NCBI GenBank assembly: GCA_001949185.1
Contig: BDGG01000002.1
Span: forward strand, 1,509,145 to 1,573,144
Length of the DNA stretch: 64,000 nucleotides
Direction of reading: 5' to 3'
Origin: Ramazzottius varieornatus
Lineage: Eukaryota; Tardigrada; Eutardigrada; Parachela; Ramazzottiidae
Shown here: positions 56,197 to 64,000 of the stretch, piece after piece
Layout: the number at the start of each line of letters is the position of its first letter
Position numbering within the stretch: position 1 is the first letter of the stretch
The notes under the pieces: generated by a model
Databases searched by the model: none
The model's input: only the letters and a program-made list of their open reading frames with translations
What the model was told of the DNA's origin: nothing
Made by a program: the position numbers and the translations under genes

Positions 56197-58457
56197 TTAA
56201 CCACTATAAATACCGAATTGAATACGTGTCTCGCAGGTGTAAACCAAAGTAAGAGCGGCAAAGCATACCGTAAATTTGCGGGCGAAGGCGGTTGGGTAGT
56301 TCACTATACCGGCTATCGATTCGCCATCTGCATTCTTGCCAAAGACTACCATTCTGGTTCCGTCTTGGTTCAACATTGCGTTGACTGAAGCGAAGTAGCC
56401 GCTAACCATCGTGCCAATGTTGAACGCATCTCCATCAAAATTATACATCCAGTTTGGATTACTTGGATCTACCAATAAAAATAATTTCGAAATTCGAAGC
56501 TCAGATTTCGTCAATCTCGGACAGAAAAAGCATCGGTACTTACAGAAAGCCCACCTTTCTAACAACCCACTCTTGAAGTAGTGCGCTAATGCTCTTGTAA
56601 TGGCGTAGCCAGTGCCATGCTCCGCACACTGGATTTTGGTCGAATTGGCTGGAATTGAACAGTCGGCTCCAGCAATCGCGTACGGCTAGAAGAAAAAGAA
56701 GACTTTGCTGAAGTCAGTCGGTTACTCGTGCCTCTGAGATGGTCATACGTTTAGCAGCCATAACTTATTGTCATCGTTAGCGAGAACTCTGTACGAAGTG
56801 ATGGGTCCAGAAGGGGCGTCCGGAAATTGTGTACGCAGAGGAACTGCTGGACCGACTGGAGTCAGCGTGCCGCCCGACTCGAATGAAACTTGGAGAGTAC
56901 AATTGCCTAAGATGTTTTCGGATACTGTTTTCTCTTGGATCACTCTTATCGAGGCGAAAATGTATACTTTCAGACAGTGTATAACAAACGGTAGTAAGCG
57001 TGTCAAAGCCGACCTTGGAACAGGTAAATGGGAGCCGACGGATCACTGCTGTTCATCGATATGGCTTGATCTATCTCAGAGTGGCAGAACGAGGTGATAT
57101 TGCAGTGGTTTTCGACCCTGATAATCGGTGCGGAGATGTAACTTTCGATGCTGACAGCGTTTTGGCCCATGGCAATCCAGAAAATTCCTTTCTCTCCATA
57201 GTATTTTCCTAAGATTTCGCAGCCTCGAATATTTTACCGCAACGTCTCTCGTTCACTAGTACAATAGTACTCTGCCTTACCCCAGGAATTTCTGACCAAC
57301 CAGTACGGTTCGCCATCCTCGGTTCTGTTCCAACCAATGATGGTAACGATGTGCCCCTTCTGGTATTCCGCCGACGCTGTCGGTTTCTTGTAGATACCCT
57401 GCGAAGCGTTCCACGTGGCAAGGTCCGAGTACAGGTCGACAGTCACGGTTAGCGGACCATTCAGCATAATGTCGTGTTGGATCTGCGTTACTGCAGCGTC
57501 AATATCCCGCTGACTCATAATGTACTCTTCTTTGATGTGATTAATCCAATATCCGTCAACTGCATAAGGAAACTGACATCTACAGAGTTTGCTTAGTAAT
57601 TCTGAAAATACAGGTATAATACTGATTATCTTGTCTTTCTCCAGCGGTATTGAGTATTCTCTGTTGGTGCATTTTGTTGAGCATGTTAGTGGCGCCACGC
57701 TGAACGGGTCCACAATGTACGGTACACAGCCCAGGTGGCTCTTGAATTCACCACCGGTAGGTAGACCATACAACATCGCGTGTTTGTAAGCGTGGGCTGC
57801 GTTTCCTCCAGCTTCACAACTGAAAAGTATCGGGATGTGTTCTGCTGACAATGTGCCAGTGGAACAAGATCAAGAAATTGTAGGTCGGAATTTTAGTGAA
57901 CTCGTACTTCTCGTCAGCATTTTGTGAAGTATATGTGCAGGAAGCTGCTTGATGGGCAGATATGATTGGGTTGATGGCTTGGCCAGAAGCGATACAAATT
58001 CGATCGGTCAGAACACCAGCGGCATTCACAGCCTACATGGCAAAAAAAATACTGTGCCTCTTTCTGATGGTTAATTTGACAGGCTGCTCATCTGCTGAGA
58101 AAGCGTACCCAGCACGTCCGGCATTGACCTTGGTCTCGAATTCGCTTTATGCTTGTACAATTCGGCCAAGCTTCCCGCGAGTCGAAAGCCAGTGGAGCGG
58201 ACGCGCGACTGTTCTTGGGGTTCGGGCGAAGCTTTGGATGAGCCTCAATTTCTTTGTCGGCCAGCATAACAGCTCCACCAGGTGGCGCTCTTCTGGCAAT
58301 GCTAGAAAAACGAAGTTTTGTCGCTATCAAGTTCTGCTCTTTATCGAACTTGGGTAACTGGCTGGTAAGTAAACGATACCTTTACGTACCTGCATTCGAT
58401 GAATGTTATCCCGAAGACGACGTACAACAAAAGGTGGAGGTTGCGCAGCACATCCAT
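56197..58457 (-). CDS. Cathepsin B-like cysteine protease with a novel C-terminal domain
   Basis: Eight exons in phase: 58390-58457, 58109-58301, 57908-58032, 57281-57819, 57014-57208, 56749-56906, 56544-56685, 56197-56468. The product is about 563 residues. The ATG at 58457 is chosen because exon 1 encodes a signal peptide ([19 protein letters not shown]). The C1A mature domain starts [14 protein letters not shown]. The active-site block is DQGQCRTCW (usually QGxCGSCW), the His is in [11 protein letters not shown], and the Asn is in YWLVRNSWG; all three are retained. Cathepsin B traits include DRICIASG and [13 protein letters not shown]. No His-His occluding-loop pair is seen. After the protease ends ([23 protein letters not shown]) about 220 more residues follow, with cysteines and motifs such as [15 protein letters not shown] and [21 protein letters not shown] do not recognise this domain. 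The last exon may instead splice at 56260 (ACG|GTATGC). Confidence 0.88.
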
Positions 58458-59820
58458 TCTGGGGAGCGACGCAGCCAGATGGTGTCCAATCTGCACCGAT
58501 GCCAGAAGGCAAGCAAACCAAACTCAGTCCTTGAAAACGAACGGCGCAGCCGGCCGGAGAACTGGCGTGGCACCGACGTGTTCAGTTGAAAATCAGCCTG
58601 ATTGCTCCCCGACAGATCATCCCAGCAGTAAGGAAATTTTGCAGATGTCGCAACTACGCTTTTCGAGTACATGTACCCGTGTATTTTCGGTGCCTGCAGG
58701 TTCGTCGGTTGTACGACGAGCTATTGAAAAACAAGCTGACATAAGCAGAGGTAGGCGAAATCCACACGAAGTCTGACCATACACTACCCTCGGGTACCGT
58801 AGACAAGGGCATTCTTTTACGATGCGGGAAAAAAACCTTGCCGTAGCCATGTGTCCCTCCGGTACTAGTCAACGGTTGGAGATGCGTCCCTTTACGCTGC
58901 ATGATCATGGGACGGGAGGATTTTACAAAAATTTCGCAGATGGGCTCTGCATCGCACTTCTTCGCGCAAATTAAATCCTTATTTATTCTTCTCGCTTATT
59001 TGTGAACTCCATGTGACGAAACCATGCCTGTTCGGAAGAACACGCCCTCGCAATTCGACAATTCGCAATTCGACGATACACGATTCACGAAAATCGGACG
59101 CTAGCGACGGATTATATTCGACGTGGAGGTACTTTGTCCATGACATATATGGGAAAGAACGCTGTGGAGCCTATATAGAAATTTCTTGCAAAATTCTTTT
59201 GCTGAAGATCTTTCATGATGGATTCGCTGAAGTGATATTTGAGCTACGTTCTGGTCGTTTAGACGTTCTCGTGGACCTGACAGGTGACGGGTGACCAGCA
59301 GCCAAGAATGGCCCATATTTCCTTGTCTGATCTGCAAACAGTTCTCGGCTGATTGATTGAAAAGATTACTCTGTTGCCACGTAGTCAGAAAGTTTGAAGT
59401 CCGAGGAGCGAGACCCAACTTTACCCGTTTGCCGCACTGGTGACAACTTTTTCCACTGTCGTTTTCTCACTAACGTCCCGCTACCAAGAACCCAAAATAA
59501 TTCAGGTACCTATGAACACTTAGCTTTATTCCTATTCAGTTAAAAGTGGGAATAAGTGAAAATCATGACGCGAGAAATTCCAGATAGGAAGTCGTTCGGG
59601 AATTCCGTTCGGTATTAGGGATTACGTATGCTTTCTTCAGACGGCGCAGCAAGCCTCGCTGCAGTCCAGGATCAGCTGATCCAGTAAACCACATATGTGC
59701 CGTATCAAGTAGAAATCGTGCATTTGTGACGAAATGTCATTGCAGCATCCGACCTGATTTCATCTTTCTTTCGCTCCTGCTCACTTGACATCCACGGTTA
59801 AACGTCCGAAACGGTGATAT
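58458..59820. other. Intergenic, no gene recognised
   Basis: Contains the cathepsin 5' flank. Several unsupported frames only. Confidence 0.4.
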
Positions 59821-61327
59821 ATGAAATCTCATCCGGCTGCCGTTAACGATGGAATGTCCATCAGGATGGCGGCCGCGAAGTACGATATACCTCCCAAGAC
59901 TCTGGCCAACAAATTCAACGGAAAGCATCAAAAGAAGGTCGGCTGTTCCAACACGTTCACGCTTGAAGAAGAGGCGGAAATTAGCGAAATTCTCGTCCGC
60001 TGCTCCAAGATCGGTGTTCCTCTCGGTAAACGTCATCTGATCAAGATCCTCGAAGCCATCCCCATCGCGAAAGGTGATTCTGATGTTACTTAAACGTTGC
60101 TCGTACGAAGGACAACCTTCGGGTACCATCAGCTATATGTTAAACAGGAAATGTCTGACAGCCAACTTCCGGTTAATAATGCACCAAGGATAACCTTGTT
60201 AGCGGCGTTACCTTCTTCTAGGCATGGACTGAGCTAAGTTCATCAATCAATGGCACCGGAAATTTCTTCGGAGAAACCGTGAAGTTTCTTTACGGATACT
60301 GAGCGCGCCGAGCTTCGAAAAGCCTAAGGAATGGACAGCGGGCCGCTGCGAAGAATGGACCTCGCTTCTCTAGAATTAAAGCGACGAGAAATTTCTTGAC
60401 GATCCTAGCGGGATCTGTAACCTTGACGAATCGGGACTTCTGTTGGCAGAATTGTACGACAGGGTGTACGCCGAGAGAGGCCTGAAGGAAACAGTGGTTT
60501 GCGTATAAGCCTCGGAGAGCGACCGAGAGAACATCTCACTCTTGGCTATGGGGAACGCAGCTGGAAGGATGCTACGCCCCTTGATTCTGTACAAAGGAAA
60601 GATACATATTGAGTCACACTTCCGAGACACCCACGATACGTGCTACATTGGCACTAATTCTTCGGGAGTGATGGATACTGAGGTTCTGACCGACTTCCTC
60701 GGGAACGAATTTCTTTCGTCCAGCACTTGTCCCAAAGTAAGCCTTGTACGCGCACCCGCTGTGGCGATGATACTTCTACTTTATAAACCTTCCATCTTTC
60801 TCCACTTGAATGGCACCAAGGTTAACGTTGTGAGTTTGGTCATATTGCAGAACGTGTTGTTTTGCGACGAGCATTCTTCTCATCTGAGCTGTATCCCCTT
60901 TCTCGTGGCCTGTGTGGAGCATGACAAGAAATCCGGGTGGTCGTTCTTGCATCTGGCCAGACAGCTTTCTGACAGCCGTTGGATAAGGAGGTGTTCGGTA
61001 GGTTAAAGCGGAAGTGGCACAGTTATCTTCGTGATTCCAGGCTTGACACCACCACCGATGTGACTGATACCCGTATTTATGATTCGACTATCTTGTAAAA
61101 ATTGATGAATTTGACAAAACTTTTCTTCTGGATTTCTAGGTTTCTCGCCACGACGTCCCTGCTCACATCGTCAAACTCTAGAGACCAGACTGTCCACCGT
61201 ACTCGTTCAACTTAGGTAAGGACCTACTGGCCAAGGTTACTCTTCTATATCTGGCTATCTGCGATGAAGCGTCAGCAGACAGGAAATCCTGCAGTAAAAC
61301 TAGAGGGAAGAATGCGCCAGATCGTCA

Positions 61328-61371
61328 ACTGGCGCACGTTGTCAGTGTTGCTAGCTAGGGACGGCTGGACG
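61328..61371. repeat. Degraded 44-bp hairpin, copy H (left half)
   Basis: ACTGGCGCACGTTGTCAGTG matches the left arm and loop of copy D (AGTGGCGCACCTTGTCGGTG). The right arm is lost. An inverted TGCGCCAG at 61313-61320 sits 8 bp upstream, giving a back-to-back palindrome. Confidence 0.5.
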
Positions 61372-61495
61372 TATCAAACAGATCCGCAGTTTTGCCTCTA
61401 TTCTACGAAGTTTCATGGACTATAAGTCAAGGTTGTGCCGAGAACGGACCTGACAAGCAACTTCGTAGAGAAAAGTCAGACTATGGACCTTTTTG

Positions 61496-61539
61496 ATATC
61501 TCGAGCCACCTCTGTTGTTGACTGAAAGCTTGCGCCACT
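61496..61539. repeat. Degraded 44-bp hairpin, copy G (right half)
   Basis: The loop end CTGAAAGC and right arm TGCGCCACT are intact and followed by CGGATAAACAATCCTGTCG, a version of the shared tail. The left arm has decayed. Confidence 0.5.
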
Positions 61540-61745
61540 CGGATAAACAATCCTGTCGCAATCCTGTGTTTACACAGATTCCAAATATACTTGTTATGCG
61601 GATGTTATCTTACCGAATGCTTTTGTTTCTAGGTGGACCGTTGAAAGAAAGATCTCGGAAAACTGGAATTTTTCCGTTCGACGCCAATTTGCTCAGGGGC
61701 ACAGTGAATCCTTACTTGGAAATCGTGGAAGAGGCGGAAGTATAA

Positions 61746-62731
61746 AGCAACGAGCATTCTTGCAGACATTCAACCTTGACATTTTAGTCTTTGGCTTTTG
61801 ACTTTTCGTCTCGGCCTTTCAGTTTTACTCCCAGATTTCCTGCTTTACTCCTGACAGTTATAGTTTATTCTCGACATTCAGTTTTACTCTTAGTTTACCT
61901 CTCGGGGGTAAAACTGTAACTGAAGAAAATAGTAAATTGATTTTACTTTGAGTCTAGCTAAATACAACACTGGCGTGCTGCTCATACAAAGTGCACGGCG
62001 ATCGTACAACGGTAGGTCCATTAAGCAGTGTGACCTCAACGTCTGGGCGCCCAAAGTGGATTAGGTCATGTAGTTTTCGTACTGTGTTGTGTATGGTAAT
62101 ACACGACACCGATGAGGCAGATCGAACGAACTATTTTTCGAAACTATGCAAATATTATAGACCGTTTTTCGCAATATCTTCCAAAGAAGCAACCTTCAAA
62201 TGTTCTTCTCTAAGCGTCGTAAGACAAGCTTCCTGGCTCTCCAGTGTATTGCGGCAGAATAGTTCACTGAAGAATGTTATTCCTCGGTTTTTGCACGATT
62301 TACAAAGCTTTTTCATATGGCTGCGGCTGGTTATCAAGAATGCCGCCCATTGACGTCATCGTAACTTCAGCTATGCAGCTCAAACATCCGTCCATCCCGG
62401 CTGCTTAAGGGAAAAGGATGGCTTCCCAACACCTAACTGTGGAAGACCTGTGCATTTTGAGGTACTGTGGGCACGCAGTGGGCGGCTTAACCGCAATCCC
62501 ACGCTTCCGTTCCATAATAGCTTCTTTTGGGTCCGACCTACACTCTATACCGTCAGTAGCTGCGGCATTTCTTCCTGCAATCCAGGAGGGTACATTAGGC
62601 TAATCACGACGCGGTAGAGCCCGCTACTAACTTGTCTGCGATCAGAATGAGTACACCGCAACGAGAGCCCATTGGACGTATCAGTCAGGAGTTCAGCTTG
62701 AAAACTTTTCCCCACTGATCAATTTACCAAG
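61746..62731. other. Upstream region of the receptor cyclase-type gene
   Basis: No gene recognised. TTTTACTC-like units recur between about 61800 and 61900. No core promoter is seen. Confidence 0.35.
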
Positions 62732-64000
62732 ATGTTAAAACTTTACCTCGTGTTCGTCGGGCCTTGGGTCTTGCAAAGTCTGGTCGTTACAGCTCAAGGA
62801 CCTTCGGAAGGCAATACGACCAACGTTACTGTTCGCGTCGGCATTGTGTTGTCCGAGCGAACCAGCAATCACCGCTACGACTTTGACATTCTGTCCCCAG
62901 CAATTCATCTTGCATTTGCGGAAGCGGCACGTCGCTACAATATCCATTACCAAGTACACTACGGTGTTTCCGAAACGGAGTGCTCCCGGTCAGAGGCGGT
63001 AGGCAAAGCAACGGACTTGATCTTCAATGACCATGTTCAACTGATCGTCGGACCGGCCTGCTCGCAGGACGTAGAGGCGGTGGGCTACTTGCTGAACTAC
63101 TACAAGGTCCCCTGGATCACCGGAGGTGGCACCTTGTTGGAAACAACCGGCACCTTTTTATATCTATCGCGGTTCAGCTACAACACCTACACGCAATGGC
63201 AGTTCTTTATTCGAATCATGCAGCGCTACAACTGGACGAATGTAGCCATTGTCTACAACCGCGACGACGACTATACCGTAGCAAATTCGAGGTGTAAGTT
63301 CCTGCATTCGGAATGTATAGTGTAGAAAATGCATCCCCACCCGTGCTCCCATTTGGACCTTTTTCATGATTTCCAATTGGGACTACCAATTATGAAACCG
63401 TCCTTCCACCTGGAAAACCGTATAAAAAAATCCAAATGGAGAGACGGGTAGGGATGCATTTCTTGCACTGTACTAGCCTTAGGTGAGTGGTTAACGTTAG
63501 TTCTGCTTTCAACTTCACGCTTTATGTGTGTTATAGCACTGCTCCGTCAACTACATGAGGAACAATTTTCTGGGTATGAGGTTCCGCTTGCTGCCTCAGT
63601 GCCTTTCCAAAGGCAGGAAAAGTTCGCCTGGAGCGAGATAGCCGGAAACGCCAGAAGTAAACATTATATGGTTCAACATCCTATCTTAATTTACGTGTCC
63701 GCTAGGTGTGAAATATTCTTCTTTTTCAAGTTGTGGTGGTTCAGCTGGACAACAAGAAGTTTGTCCAGTTCATGGATAGCGCGGTGCGGCTGGGTTTCGC
63801 CGACAGCGGGGAGTACGCGTTCTTTGTGATTGACCCATTGCAAGACAATATAGTGAGGGACGATGGATCAGTCAACCAGAGAGCACTGGCTGGGATTTCC
63901 GTTACAGCTTTGGAGGCGTTACAAGTGATCTCCTTGAAGATGATGGAATCCCCAGAATGGAAGGCTTTTGCCGCCCTAATGGCACAAAAATACCGGCAAG
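62732..64000 (+). CDS. Receptor-type guanylate cyclase / natriuretic-peptide-receptor-like extracellular domain (5' part)
   Basis: Three exons are visible: 62732-63293, 63537-63656 and 63731 onward, in phase and running off the right edge. They encode a signal peptide (MLKLYLVFVGPWVLQSLVVTA) and then a periplasmic-binding-fold ligand domain: VRVGIVLSERTSNHRYDFDI, a cysteine-bearing loop with VGPACSQDVEAVGYLLNYYKVPWITGG, YNWTNVAIVYNR, and GEYAFFVIDPLQDN. The GPACS and FFVID motifs match ANF-receptor domains of receptor guanylate cyclases. The transmembrane, kinase-homology and cyclase domains would lie beyond 64000, so enzymatic identity is inferred. Intron 1 hosts a 153-bp Tc1/mariner-like MITE. 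The donor GT|GTAAGT at 63294 is preferred because it keeps phase. Confidence 0.8.
63318..63470. mobile_element. Tc1/mariner-like MITE (153 bp) in intron 1 of the receptor cyclase-type gene
   Basis: The ends YAGTGYARGAAATGCATCC (left 63318, right 63470 inverted) are flanked by TA (63316-63317, 63471-63472). About 38 bp of inverted repeat continues through ACCCG...CCATTTGGA on both arms. Confidence 0.8.

Larger units (their letters stand above)
59821..61745 (+). pseudogene. Full-length but decayed pogo/jerky-type transposase
   Basis: Blocks occur in the expected order. The psq helix-turn-helix (SIRMAAAKYDIPPKTLANKF) is at 59850-59915. A CENP-B-like region (INQWHRKFLRRNREVSLRIL) is near 60240. 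The first DDE block ICNLDESGLLL is at about 60413. Then come AAGRMLRPLILYKGK (60555), FCDEHSSHL (60860), QPLDKEVFGRLKRKW (60975, frame shifted) and the C-terminal RKTGIFPFD (61655). Stops interrupt it (TAG and TAA near 60370, TAA near 60506) and at least one frameshift lies near 60970. It is therefore not functional. The family is known to cut and paste at TA targets; the terminal repeats were not identified. Confidence 0.85.

Noticed and set aside
57590-57650. Intron inside cathepsin exon 4 around [15 protein letters not shown]
   Set aside because: The region looks like an insertion relative to cathepsin B, but no GT-AG pair there keeps phase, so it is left as coding.
1-64000. CRISPR arrays, bacterial operons, rRNA genes
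   Set aside because: No regularly spaced direct repeats, ribosome-binding sites or rRNA-like sequence were seen. Gene structure is eukaryotic throughout.

Overview
The window is nuclear DNA of a protostome animal. The genes are split by many short GT-AG introns, encode a metazoan set of proteins (active-zone scaffold ELKS/ERC, receptor guanylate cyclase, rhodopsin-class GPCR, ciliary IQUB, SLC22 carrier, secreted hydrolases) and are separated by DNA-transposon debris. Gene compactness, base composition and the secreted/receptor gene content suggest a small ecdysozoan such as a eutardigrade; this is an inference, and nothing in the sequence names the species. No bacterial operons, CRISPR arrays, rRNA or convincing tRNA genes were seen.

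Layout. 0-10.5 kb: minus-strand ELKS/ERC gene (11 coding exons; the 3' end is off the left edge). 10.5-13.8 kb: no firm gene. 13.8-15.4 kb: two small secreted low-complexity proteins on the plus strand, converging on an SLC22-type transporter (15.5-17.6 kb, minus). 18-24.4 kb: transposon-rich (decayed pogo/Tigger transposase, nested foldback elements, a hAT-type MITE, a LINE-like tail). 24.9-25.4 kb: probable neuropeptide/prohormone precursor. 28.8-38.8 kb: GPCR at 29.8-31.6 kb, otherwise mobile-element remnants. 39.0-43.0 kb: cytosolic glutaminyl-tRNA synthetase (12 exons). 43.7-46.0 kb: IQUB-like ciliary protein. 46.3-48.6 kb: GH18 chitinase-like pseudoenzyme. 48.7-49.2 kb: unrecognised coding segment broken by a TGA. 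53.2-55.6 kb: carboxylesterase. 56.2-58.5 kb: cathepsin B-like protease with an extra C-terminal domain. 59.8-61.7 kb: decayed pogo-like transposase. 62.7 kb to the right edge: start of a receptor guanylate cyclase-type gene.

Exon models for ELKS, SLC22, GPCR, GlnRS, IQUB, GH18, carboxylesterase, cathepsin and receptor cyclase were built by hand. Splice phases agree at every internal junction, so they are more reliable than single open frames. The genes do not form one pathway. The most notable non-genic signals are a roughly 44-bp fixed-length hairpin recurring in introns, and at least five separate hAT-like miniature elements. Four of these have intact or near-intact 8-bp target duplications.
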